In this document: piece after piece, positions 14,881 to 20,549 of the stretch
Layout of the letters: each line of letters opens with the position of its first letter
Position numbering within the stretch: the stretch's first letter is position 1
Assembly: GCA_015486145.1 (NCBI GenBank)
Contig: WFSH01000208.1
Span: forward strand, 1 to 20,549
Source of the DNA: Mesoaciditogaceae bacterium
GTDB taxonomy: Bacteria; Thermotogota; Thermotogae; Mesoaciditogales; Mesoaciditogaceae
Direction of reading: 5' to 3'
DNA: 20,549 bases
Made by a program: the position numbers and the translations under genes
Notes under the pieces: generated by a model
Told to the model about the DNA's origin: nothing
Database searches by the model: none
Seen by the model: the letters and a program-made list of their open reading frames with translations, nothing else

Positions 14881-15396
14881 TTAAAATGGTTCTATAAAGA
14901 TCAAAGAAAAGTACGGAAGCTTTTCATTTGCCTCAATGTCCGCGACAAAATAGTCTATAAAGTGATGGGATTGGCTTGAAAAGAAATACCAAAGTCCAAT
15001 CGAGGTGGAAAAATTTGATTTGTTTATAGACCTGTACACACTCATTTCAAGTCTCCAAGGACCGATGTAGTATTGACCATAAATTCCCAAATTAAACGTT
15101 GTTGCAGAAGAAATGATGGTATCGAACAATGGGCCGAGTCTGAACCCTGAGTTCTTTTCACTTCTTCCGAGAATTGGCACATGTGCACTTATTTGGTAAA
15201 CGGTGGATTGTGAAGTTGAAGCTGCGGTAAAAACGTTGACAAACAGTTCGTCACTAAATCCATTCATCGCGCCTAAATTTATCACCCAACTTCGTGAAGG
15301 AGAGTAACCAAGTCCAAAAACATAGTTCATGGAGAATATTGTAACCATGGAAAGAACCAAAAAAAGTGCGACAAAAACACCAGCTTTTCTGGACAC
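14881..15396 (-). CDS. Small exported beta-rich protein, unknown
   Basis: This 171-residue protein is not recognised. Residues 1-27 form a signal-peptide-like hydrophobic stretch (KAGVFVALFLVLSMVTIFSMNYVFG). The rest alternates polar and aromatic/hydrophobic residues in beta-strand fashion (STVYQISAHVPILG, FNLGIYGQYYIGPWRLEMSVYR, FSTSIGLWYFFSS) and ends in Phe (SLIFIEPF). A terminal aromatic residue and paired strands are features of outer-membrane barrels, so a small barrel in the toga/outer membrane is possible but not shown. The GTG start has GGTGGTGATC four bases upstream, a one-mismatch Shine-Dalgarno. An extended -10 promoter lies at 15433. It follows malG by 110 bp and precedes the Nudix gene by 34 bp. 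Confidence 0.65.
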   Translation of the reverse strand: MSRKAGVFVALFLVLSMVTIFSMNYVFGLGYSPSRSWVINLGAMNGFSDELFVNVFTAASTSQSTVYQISAHVPILGRSEKNSGFRLGPLFDTIISSATTFNLGIYGQYYIGPWRLEMSVYRSINKSNFSTSIGLWYFFSSQSHHFIDYFVADIEANEKLPYFSLIFIEPF

Positions 15397-15432
15397 TTCA
15401 GATCACCACCATGGTAAAACACAGGATACAAA

Positions 15433-15441
15433 ATTATATCA
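15433..15441 (-). promoter_or_regulatory. Extended -10 promoter of the exported protein gene
   Basis: TGATATAAT reads from 15441 to 15433 on the minus strand, a perfect extended -10. The start site would be near 15426, giving a leader of about 30 nt that includes GGTGGTGATC before the GTG at 15396. No good -35 is seen. It may also drive the Nudix-cinA-prfA genes, since no terminator is visible in the 34-bp gap after the exported protein gene. Confidence 0.55.
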
Positions 15442-15506
15442 CAGGTGATCAACAGATGTTTGCAACAAAATTGGGAGTCTTTCTGGCAGGACCGCGGGAA
15501 ACCAAA

Positions 15507-16337
15507 TTATCCTTTAACGGATCCAGCGGTCATACCAGCTATGATCTTGTTTTGAAAGATAAGCACCAAAATCACAAGTGGAGCGGTTACGATCACGGAT
15601 GCAGCCATAATTTGTCCCCATGGTACCACGTAATATCCGGTGAACATGGCAATTGCCACGGGAACGGTGTACATGTTTGGTAACTGCTCAAAACTTAAGG
15701 CGAAAAGAAATTCGTTCCATGAAAATATAAAAGTTAACAATCCCGTTGCCACCAAACCTGGTGCTGAAAGTGGAAGAACGATTCTCAAAAAAGTTGAAAA
15801 TTTCCCGCTTCCATCCATGTAAGCAGCTTCTTCCAATTCTTTTGGCATGTCCCTGAAAAAATTTTGAAGAGTCCAGACGGTTAAAGGAATTGTGAGTGCA
15901 ATGTACGGAATGATAAGTCCCGGATAAGTGTTTATCAGTTTGGCGGATCTCAATATTTGAAAGAGGGCACCGAGGATTGACACCTGGGGAAACATGCTCA
16001 CGGACAGTATAAACAGCATTACAAGCAGTTTCCCTGCAAATTTCAATCGTGCTATTGCGTAACCCGCGAGAGAGCCTATAACGAGACAGAGCAAGGTAGC
16101 AGCTCCGGCAACTATCGTGCTGTTCAGTATATTTTGAGCGAAAGGTCGCTGAGTAAAAACTTGTACGTAACTCTCGAACTGTATTTTTAGCGGGATCAAT
16201 GATTGATGAGGTGAGAACAATTCAGATGGAATACGTATCGAAGAAACAACAGCCCAGTAAAACGGAAACAGAAAATACGTTAAGACCACAGCAACGCCTA
16301 TGTAAAATAAGACTTTTTTTGTTCGTTTGTACCTCAC
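15507..16337 (-). CDS. Sugar ABC transporter permease, MalG type
   Basis: This is the inner-membrane subunit of a carbohydrate importer (CUT1 family). The 276 residues contain about six membrane helices. The first is VLFYIGVAVVLTYFLFPFYWAV near 9-30, followed by the SSIRIPSELF segment typical of MalG proteins. The EAA loop that contacts the ATPase is at 170-189 (EAAYMDGSGKFSTFLRIVLPLS). The last helix ends with NKIIAGMTAGSVKG, the usual family C-terminus. The GTG start is preceded by GAGAGGTGAG and lies 13 bp after malF. No ATPase gene follows, so a shared MsmK/UgpC-type ATPase from elsewhere must power it. Confidence 0.95.
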   Translation of the reverse strand: MRYKRTKKVLFYIGVAVVLTYFLFPFYWAVVSSIRIPSELFSPHQSLIPLKIQFESYVQVFTQRPFAQNILNSTIVAGAATLLCLVIGSLAGYAIARLKFAGKLLVMLFILSVSMFPQVSILGALFQILRSAKLINTYPGLIIPYIALTIPLTVWTLQNFFRDMPKELEEAAYMDGSGKFSTFLRIVLPLSAPGLVATGLLTFIFSWNEFLFALSFEQLPNMYTVPVAIAMFTGYYVVPWGQIMAASVIVTAPLVILVLIFQNKIIAGMTAGSVKG

Positions 16338-16350
16338 AAAGTCTCACCTC

Positions 16351-17256
16351 TCAATCCAGTTTTATCTTCATCATTTTAACGTAGAAGAAAGCAAACACAC
16401 TTATGAATATGAATATCATGACTGACATCGCACTTCCATACCCAAAATATGGAGCGATAAATCCCCTTGTGAAAAGTGTCCATTGGTTGTACACGGAAAG
16501 TGTTTCGGTATTTGCGGCTCCTTTTGTCATAACGTAAACAACATCAAAAACGCGCATTGCGTCGAGGGTTCTGAATATCAAAGCAATCCCAAGTGTTGGT
16601 CGTATCATCGGAAAAGTTATTGACCAAAATCTCTGCCAAACATTCGCTCCATCTATTCGAGCCGCTTCGTACAGTTCTTCTGGAATCATTTGAAGCCCGG
16701 CCAATATGAGCAATATCATGAAAGGCGTTGTTTTCCAAATATCAACACTGATGATCGCTGGCATAGCCGTTGATGGAAAGCCCAGCCAAACTATCGGAGT
16801 TTTTATTATGTGGAGTGAAAGCAGCAAATTATTTACGATTCCGTAGTTATCATTGTACATCCAACGCCACATCTGTGAAGAAACAACTGTTGGTATTGCC
16901 CACGGTATCAAAACGGCCGCTCTTACCAGTCCTCGTAATTTGAATTTTTTGTTGAGCATGAGAGCAACGAGTAAACCAAAAACCGTTTCTATTCCCACCG
17001 ACCACACTGTAAAGCGCACGGTGTTCCACAAATCGTTCAAAAACCTCGAATCCTGAAAAAGTTTACCGTAGTTGGATAGTCCAACAAAAACTTTGCTTTG
17101 TGGATACATCAGCGCAAATTTGAAAAGACTGTTATAAAAGGTTTGTCCTAACGGCCAAAATGCTATGAACCCAATAACTGCGAGGGTGGGAATGATAAAT
17201 GCGGTCGCATATATTGGATCTGTGCGGTGCAAGGGGTCCATTCTGTTGAAACGCAT
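16351..17256 (-). CDS. Sugar ABC transporter permease, MalF type
   Basis: This 301-residue permease pairs with the MalG-type subunit. Six helices are predicted, the first at about 17-40 (ATAFIIPTLAVIGFIAFWPL). FVGLSNYGKLFQDSRF after helix 1 is standard for the family. The EAA loop at 197-216 reads EAARIDGANVWQRFWSITFP. It lacks the large periplasmic P2 loop of enterobacterial MalF, as do most CUT1 permeases. The ATG has GGGAGG at good spacing. The gene lies 69 bp after the binding-protein gene, with a strong hairpin between, so it is probably expressed at a lower level than the binding protein. Confidence 0.95.
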   Translation of the reverse strand: MRFNRMDPLHRTDPIYATAFIIPTLAVIGFIAFWPLGQTFYNSLFKFALMYPQSKVFVGLSNYGKLFQDSRFLNDLWNTVRFTVWSVGIETVFGLLVALMLNKKFKLRGLVRAAVLIPWAIPTVVSSQMWRWMYNDNYGIVNNLLLSLHIIKTPIVWLGFPSTAMPAIISVDIWKTTPFMILLILAGLQMIPEELYEAARIDGANVWQRFWSITFPMIRPTLGIALIFRTLDAMRVFDVVYVMTKGAANTETLSVYNQWTLFTRGFIAPYFGYGSAMSVMIFIFISVFAFFYVKMMKIKLD

Positions 17257-17282
17257 CTTGCCCTCCCTTCATGTCTATTAGA

Positions 17283-17310
17283 AAGGCGGGGAAGCGAAGC
17301 TCCCCGCCTT
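17283..17310 (-). terminator. GC-rich hairpin between the binding-protein gene and malF
   Basis: AAGGCGGGG (17283-17291) pairs with CCCCGCCTT (17302-17310). The inner AGC/GCT pair closes a GAA/TTC loop with one bulged A. On the minus strand it lies 15 bases after the binding-protein stop and is followed by TCTAATAG, a weak U-tract. It could be a partial terminator or an mRNA-stabilising 3' end like the malE-malF intercistronic elements of other bacteria. Confidence 0.7.
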
Positions 17311-17325
17311 CTGAGTCGAAGACAA

Positions 17326-18567
17326 TTATTGACCAAGGAGACTCTTAAGCTGTGAAGTCATTTTTGCGATGGCTTGATCGACCGTTAGCTGTTTTGTGAG
17401 AGCCTCGTTGACGTTGGTGAATATTATTCTCGAGATCTGTGGATAAATTGGAGACTTTGGCCTTGGTTCGGCATTTTGGAAAACTGACCAGAGTGATTTG
17501 TAAAATGGATTGGCCTTTATAACAGCCGGATTGTTGTAAACCGAAAGTCTCGAAGGATTTTGGCCGGAGTGTATGGCTTTATAAGCTTCTTGTTGAGGGG
17601 ATACCAAGAACTTTATGAGTTTAACGGCGGCTTTAACATGCTCACTGTTTTTGTTTATTCCGAGTTGCCATCCTCCCAAAGTTGCGGAATGTCGGACACC
17701 TGGGAATCCAGTTCCTTCTGGCAGAGGCTCCACACCCACTTTACCAGCGACTTTCGAATTTTTTCCGTTGAGAAGTGGCCAACAATAAGGCCAGTTTCTC
17801 ATGAAAACCGCATCTCCATTTTGGAATATATGGCGGGTATCCTCTTCCATGTAAGTGGCAACTCCAACGGGACTTATCTTGTATTTATATATCATGTCGA
17901 CCATCGTTTGGAGAGCCTTTTTAACCATTGGAGAATCAGATACCACTTTGCCATTAGCGTTAAGTATCGCACCTCCGTAGGAGTGTACGTATTCCATGAA
18001 ATCACAGGTTAATCCTTCGTAAGAGGCACCTTGCCATACAAAGCCCTTTATTCCTTCTTTTTTGGATATGACCTGTGCTTCATGAATCAGTTGAGCCCAT
18101 GTTTTGGGTGGCTCAAAGCCATATTTTTTAAGTAAATCTTTTCGATAGTAAAGAAGTCCCGCGTCTATGAACCACGGCATTGCCACGAGTTTTCCGTTCC
18201 ACGTGTCAGCTCTAACAGCGCCTTGGAAGAAATCTTTCAATTCAGATTTTGGAAAATATGGATTGAGGTTAACCAAAAAATTGGCAAATGCCGGTGGCCA
18301 TATGACGTCAAGCATTAACACGTCTGGTTGAGGCATTCCCGCACTCAAATAGGTTACGTAGAGATTGTAGCGAGCCGTGGAAGAGTTTGGCATTGGCATG
18401 AGAACCACTTTTATACCTGGATTTTGAGCTTCGAATACTTTTATTTGTTGCTGAAGCACCACGTATTCGCGACCGACAGCGCCTGCAGTCATGACTAAAG
18501 TTACGGCAAAACTTGAAAAAACAAGCACAGCTATGAGTGCAAGCACCAAAACGATACTTCGTTTCAT
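17326..18567 (-). CDS. Sugar ABC transporter substrate-binding protein (trehalose/maltose-like)
   Basis: This 413-residue extracytoplasmic receptor feeds sugar to the MalF/MalG pair. A hydrophobic signal peptide (1-21, RSIVLVLALIAVLVFSSFA) has no lipobox cysteine, so the protein may be soluble in the periplasm or held by an uncleaved signal. The mature part is a family 1 binding protein. FEAQNPGIKVVLMPMP, QPDVLMLDVIWPP, GKLVAMPWFIDAGLLYYRKDLLKKYG, PPKTWAQLIHEAQ, FVWQGASYEGLTCDFMEY and GGWQLGINKNSEH resemble the trehalose/maltose-binding proteins of thermophiles. The ligand is inferred and could be another alpha- or beta-glucoside. The ATG has AGGGAGGG seven bases upstream. It follows lacI by 45 bp and is followed by a strong hairpin. 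Confidence 0.92.
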   Translation of the reverse strand: MKRSIVLVLALIAVLVFSSFAVTLVMTAGAVGREYVVLQQQIKVFEAQNPGIKVVLMPMPNSSTARYNLYVTYLSAGMPQPDVLMLDVIWPPAFANFLVNLNPYFPKSELKDFFQGAVRADTWNGKLVAMPWFIDAGLLYYRKDLLKKYGFEPPKTWAQLIHEAQVISKKEGIKGFVWQGASYEGLTCDFMEYVHSYGGAILNANGKVVSDSPMVKKALQTMVDMIYKYKISPVGVATYMEEDTRHIFQNGDAVFMRNWPYCWPLLNGKNSKVAGKVGVEPLPEGTGFPGVRHSATLGGWQLGINKNSEHVKAAVKLIKFLVSPQQEAYKAIHSGQNPSRLSVYNNPAVIKANPFYKSLWSVFQNAEPRPKSPIYPQISRIIFTNVNEALTKQLTVDQAIAKMTSQLKSLLGQ

Positions 18568-18612
18568 AAAGAATCCCTCCCTTTATTGAAATTAGCCCCT
18601 TTCGGGCATATT

Positions 18613-19590
18613 TTATGCAGATTCTCTTATCACAATTCTCGTTTGAAAAGCGATTTTTTTTGGAACTTCGTGACCTTCTATCTTGTTTATTAAGAGCCGA
18701 GCAGCTTCTCTTCCCATCGTTTCACGAGGCTGCTCCACAGTTGTTATTCCCGGTTGAAAGAGTTCCGCAACTTCTATGTTGTCAAAACCGGTAACGGCAA
18801 CGTCTTGTGGAACCCTTAATCCGTTTTTTGTTAGCCATTTTATGACGCTCGCCGCAAGTACATCAGAGGCACAAACGATCGAATCTGGAATCTTCCCAAT
18901 TCTTAGAATCCTCTCAACGTATTCTCGAGCCCCCGTGTAAACGGCTTCACCTGATTCGGCTCCCTTTTTTGTCAATTCTTCATCAAATTCAAGTTTGTTC
19001 TTCATCAAGGCATTTTTGAACGCTAAAAAACGTTCTCTCTCGCTTTTGAATCCTAAAAATCCGATTCGCTTTCTCTTCTTCGAAACGAGATATTCAACGA
19101 TCTCGTTTATCGCCTGATAGTTGTCAATGTACACGTAAGGGTTGCCCATGAATTCTTCTTCAATGGTTACAATGGGAATATCTTTGGCCTCAGGAACCGG
19201 CGCAAAGTGCCTGTTGTGTCCAATGGCTATCACCATGCCGTCAGCCGCTTTGGATTTCACCAGCCTCACGTATCTTTGAAGATCAAAACGATGAATGTCA
19301 AATCGCCCCATGAGAATGTTGTAACCTCTCGTTTCGGCATAATTTTGAACTCCTCGAACTATGTCTATGAAAAATGTGTTGGAAATATCTGGTACTATCA
19401 CGATCATGGTACCAACAATGGATTTCTTCAAGGTTTTCGCTGAAAAATTAGGCGTGTATCCCAGTTTCTCTGCCGCAAAATAGACCTTCGTTTTCGTTTC
19501 GTCGCTGACCACTCTTGGGTTGTTGAAAACTCTTGAAACCGTGGCAATGGAAACATGTGCTTCTCGTGCAACGTCTTTTATGCTTGGCAT
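18613..19590 (-). CDS. LacI-family transcriptional regulator
   Basis: This 325-residue repressor has a complete N-terminal HTH and hinge (residues 1-60: SIKDVAREAHVSIATVSRVFNNP, VSDETKTKV, LGYTPNFSAKTLKK) and a periplasmic-binding-like effector domain (GTMIVIVPDISNTFFIDIVRGV at about 60-80, GFLGFKSERERF, VCASDVLAASVI, AVTGFDNIEVAELFQPGITTVEQP). It is the first gene of the sugar-import operon and almost certainly controls it and itself through the operator at 19603-19616. The ATG has AAGGAGGA at ideal spacing. The effector is probably the imported sugar or a derivative; the sequence does not say which. Confidence 0.96.
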   Translation of the reverse strand: MPSIKDVAREAHVSIATVSRVFNNPRVVSDETKTKVYFAAEKLGYTPNFSAKTLKKSIVGTMIVIVPDISNTFFIDIVRGVQNYAETRGYNILMGRFDIHRFDLQRYVRLVKSKAADGMVIAIGHNRHFAPVPEAKDIPIVTIEEEFMGNPYVYIDNYQAINEIVEYLVSKKRKRIGFLGFKSERERFLAFKNALMKNKLEFDEELTKKGAESGEAVYTGAREYVERILRIGKIPDSIVCASDVLAASVIKWLTKNGLRVPQDVAVTGFDNIEVAELFQPGITTVEQPRETMGREAARLLINKIEGHEVPKKIAFQTRIVIRESA

Positions 19591-19602
19591 ACATCCTCCT
19601 TT

Positions 19603-19616
19603 TGAAAGCGATTACA
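19603..19616. promoter_or_regulatory. LacI-type operator
   Basis: TGAAAGCGATTACA fits the LacI/GalR/CcpA operator pattern TGnAAnCGnTTnCA, with a central CG and near-symmetric halves. It lies just downstream of the predicted lacI -10, over the expected start of transcription, and 13 bases before the lacI ATG. Repressor bound here would block the lacI-binding protein-malFG transcript. Confidence 0.8.
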
Positions 19617-19620
19617 TTTA

Positions 19621-19648
19621 GTTATGATCGAGAATACTTAAACGCCAA
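19621..19648 (-). promoter_or_regulatory. Promoter of the lacI-sugar transport operon
   Basis: On the minus strand, TTGGCG (19648-19643) and CATAAC (19626-19621) are 16 bp apart. Each matches consensus at four of six positions. Transcription would begin near 19614, inside the LacI-type operator. Confidence 0.55.
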
Positions 19649-19884
19649 TTTTAATAAAAACAAATGAATTCACGAATTATTCCAAGAAAATCTATATGAA
19701 AACATTTACATCAAATTTTCTCACAATTTGTTATAAGCTTTCAAATTCATTTTTGGATAATTATTTATGATAATTGAATATATTAACTGATCTGAAGCGA
19801 TCTTTAGTGTTTTTCTCAGAATTACTGGCTTATTCGCTTGATATCTATTTAATTTATCTCGTGTGTGAAGATTAAGAAGGCTCT
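19649..19884. other. AT-rich intergenic region
   Basis: No credible gene is seen between the lacI promoter and the diverged palindromic repeat. The stretch is strongly AT-rich with many short A/T runs. A 65-codon minus frame (19918-19721) starts inside the repeat and has no Shine-Dalgarno or familiar sequence, so I do not call it. Confidence 0.6.
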
Positions 19885-19958
19885 CTCTGATAGTGGATGC
19901 AACATTTTTGAATGACAATATTCTGTAATTTTTTTCGAAATCTTGTCAGAACGGATTC
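19885..19958 (-). repeat. MITE-like palindromic repeat, copy 2 (diverged, internally deleted)
   Basis: Read on the minus strand this 74-bp stretch follows copy 1: GAATCCGTTCTGACAAG, then TTCGAAAAAAATTACA, then GAATATTGTCATTCAAAAATG, then CACTATC. The 34 bp corresponding to 98-131 of copy 1, including the whole central hairpin and the ATG, are absent. It lies in the same orientation as copy 3 and about 370 bp from it. The right part is not recognisable. Confidence 0.75.
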
Positions 19959-19990
19959 AATTTTTAAAAACGTAATTAAGCAAACAAGCA

Positions 19991-20019
19991 TTGATGTTGA
20001 TGTGAAAATGTGCTAAACT
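19991..20019 (+). promoter_or_regulatory. Promoter and palindrome upstream of the small membrane protein
   Basis: TTGATG (19991-19996) and TAAACT (20014-20019) are separated by 17 bp, with TGC before the -10 (extended form). The -10 is part of a perfect 14-bp palindrome TAAACTTAAGTTTA (20014-20027), which would make a plausible repressor site over the start of transcription. The ATG is 45 bp further on. Confidence 0.55.
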
Positions 20020-20064
20020 TAAGTTTACAGTCTGAAAAAATTAAAGCTCTTATGTGGGGAGAAA

Positions 20065-20283
20065 ATGGAAATGAGACGTTTCCTCGAGATCCTTGGTGGA
20101 ATTGCCTTGGCGCTTTTTGGATTGGTGGTGTTACTTCTCGCTTCATCCGTGATGGAGGCTTCTGCAAGAAGAGTGAATCCCGGTGTATTTTTGTTCAAAA
20201 CTGGGATATTCTACGTTGGAGGATTGGTCGCGATAGCGATAGGTGGAGCGTTGATAACAAATGAATTTCGAAAGAGAAAGTGA
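20065..20283 (+). CDS. Small two-helix membrane protein, unknown
   Basis: This 72-residue protein has two hydrophobic segments: about 8-28 (ILGGIALALFGLVVLLLASSV) and about 48-65 (GIFYVGGLVAIAIGGALI). A short basic linker (ASARRVNPG) separates them and the C-terminus is strongly basic (NEFRKRK). Both ends are probably cytoplasmic. The ATG has GTGGGGAGA at good spacing and a fair promoter upstream, which together support a real gene. I do not recognise the family. The stop codon lies within a 9-bp-stem inverted repeat (20276-20294), and the MITE-like element begins 40 bp beyond. Confidence 0.7.
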   Translation: MEMRRFLEILGGIALALFGLVVLLLASSVMEASARRVNPGVFLFKTGIFYVGGLVAIAIGGALITNEFRKRK

Positions 20284-20294
20284 ACTTCACTTTC
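20276..20294 (+). other. Inverted repeat over the stop codon
   Basis: GAAAGTGAA (20276-20284) and TTCACTTTC (20286-20294) form a perfect 9-bp inverted repeat with a single C between. It covers the stop of the small membrane protein. The hairpin would need a wider loop than one base, and no U-tract follows, so a terminator role is doubtful. Confidence 0.4.
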
Positions 20295-20324
20295 GAAAAT
20301 ACTTGTTTGGTAATTTGATTTTCG

Positions 20325-20464
20325 TCAGTTTTGACGGGACTTCGAAAAAATTGGATCTCTTCACGATAGTGTGGGTAGTATTTTTGAATAGCGATATTCT
20401 TTGACATTTTAGTACCGCTTTACAAGCGGTGAGTGTAATCTTTTTGAAGCCTTGTCAAAACTGA
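20325..20464 (-). mobile_element. MITE-like element, copy 3, complete with TIRs and TTCG duplication
   Basis: This 140-bp element carries 28-bp terminal inverted repeats. The left end (minus strand from 20464) begins TCAGTTTTGACAAGGCTTC and the right end (plus strand from 20325) begins TCAGTTTTGACGGGACTTC; 23 of 28 positions agree and all five differences are transitions. Both sides are flanked by TTCG (20321-20324 and 20465-20468), consistent with a 4-bp target-site duplication. Inside is the perfect hairpin ACCGCTT-TAC-AAGCGGT (20414-20430). No transposase is encoded, so it would be non-autonomous. Copy 1 is nearly identical over 104 bp in the opposite orientation. Confidence 0.85.
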
Positions 20465-20499
20465 TTCGTTCTTTTATTTGGAGTCTTTGACCTTAACGT

Positions 20500-20534
20500 C
20501 ATCCTGAAAGTTCCGAAGGAACTATTCAGGATCT
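20500..20534. repeat. REP-like hairpin
   Basis: ATCCTGAA-AGTTCC (20501-20514) pairs with GGAACT-A-TTCAGGAT (20518-20532): 14 bp with one bulged A and a GAA loop. The GTCATCCTGA...TTCAGGATCTC wording is like short dispersed hairpins found in intergenic DNA of many bacteria. Only one copy is in the window, so the repeat status is inference. Confidence 0.6.
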
Positions 20535-20549
20535 CCAAGCAACTAACAA

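Noticed and set aside
15366..15683. 105-codon plus-strand frame
   Set aside because: Crosses the promoter of the exported protein gene and the end of malG; no Shine-Dalgarno and no familiar sequence.
17560..18012. 150-codon plus-strand frame
   Set aside because: Lies fully antisense to the substrate-binding protein and has no ribosome-binding site.
18568..18612. Short GCCC-GGGC hairpin between lacI and the binding-protein gene
   Set aside because: Only a 4-bp stem with no U-tract; too weak for a terminator and probably allows readthrough.
19721..19918. 65-codon minus-strand frame
   Set aside because: Begins inside the diverged repeat, is very AT-rich, and has no Shine-Dalgarno.
20195..20407. 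70-codon minus-strand frame starting in the MITE-like element
   Set aside because: It runs out of the element into the antisense of the small membrane protein. Copies 1 and 3 share only the first codons.

Overview
The window looks like chromosomal DNA of a Thermotogota bacterium (Thermotoga/Kosmotoga/Mesoaciditoga relatives). The reasons are a TM0106-type RecB/RNase H-fold nuclease, a trehalose/maltose-type ABC importer with a LacI regulator, an AT-rich compact layout, frequent GTG/TTG starts and genes packed to overlap. The genus cannot be fixed from the sequence alone. No phage, plasmid, CRISPR or IS transposase gene is visible.

Layout, left to right. Positions 1-279 hold one copy of a ~140-bp palindromic repeat, then a consensus promoter. 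Next come tRNA-Leu(GAG) (280-368), a terminator, and a TsaC/YwlC tRNA-modification gene (423-1049). A heptameric tandem repeat separates it from a convergent TM0106 nuclease (1138-2325, -). A secreted Spy/CpxP-like protein (2493-3245, +) faces a four-gene minus-strand cluster (8407 down to 3217): carboxyltransferase (oadA/pycB-like, no biotin domain), carbamate kinase, a degenerate NtrC-like protein with a Fis-type HTH, and a TPR protein. rqcH (8496-10157, +) diverges from that cluster. A second minus-strand cluster follows (14846 down to 10159): Nudix ADP-ribose pyrophosphatase, cinA, prfA, mini-RNase III and a B12-binding radical SAM protein. Above it are a small exported beta-rich protein (14881-15396) and a sugar-import operon: lacI, substrate-binding protein, malF, malG. 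The operon has an operator at its promoter and a strong hairpin after the binding-protein gene. The right end has a small two-helix membrane protein and two more copies of the palindromic repeat, one with clear terminal inverted repeats and a 4-bp target duplication. A REP-like hairpin lies at the very end.

How the genes may work together. The left and middle parts are largely translation and RNA housekeeping: tRNA-Leu, t6A synthesis, RF1, 23S rRNA maturation by Mini-III, and ribosome rescue by RqcH. Nudix and CinA together suggest pyridine-nucleotide/ADP-ribose housekeeping. The lacI cluster is a self-contained sugar-import unit that must borrow an ATPase from elsewhere.

The most interesting observations are: (1) a non-autonomous MITE-like repeat family present three times, one copy with 28-bp TIRs and a TTCG duplication and one diverged copy lacking the internal hairpin block; (2) a sigma-54-activator-like protein that has lost its receiver aspartate, Walker A, Walker B and GAFTGA motifs but kept its C-terminal HTH; (3) two genes (TM0106 nuclease and prfA) whose promoters and lack of Shine-Dalgarno suggest leaderless mRNAs; (4) eight tandem 7-bp units between convergent genes; (5) an HpnP-like radical SAM protein coupled to translation genes.
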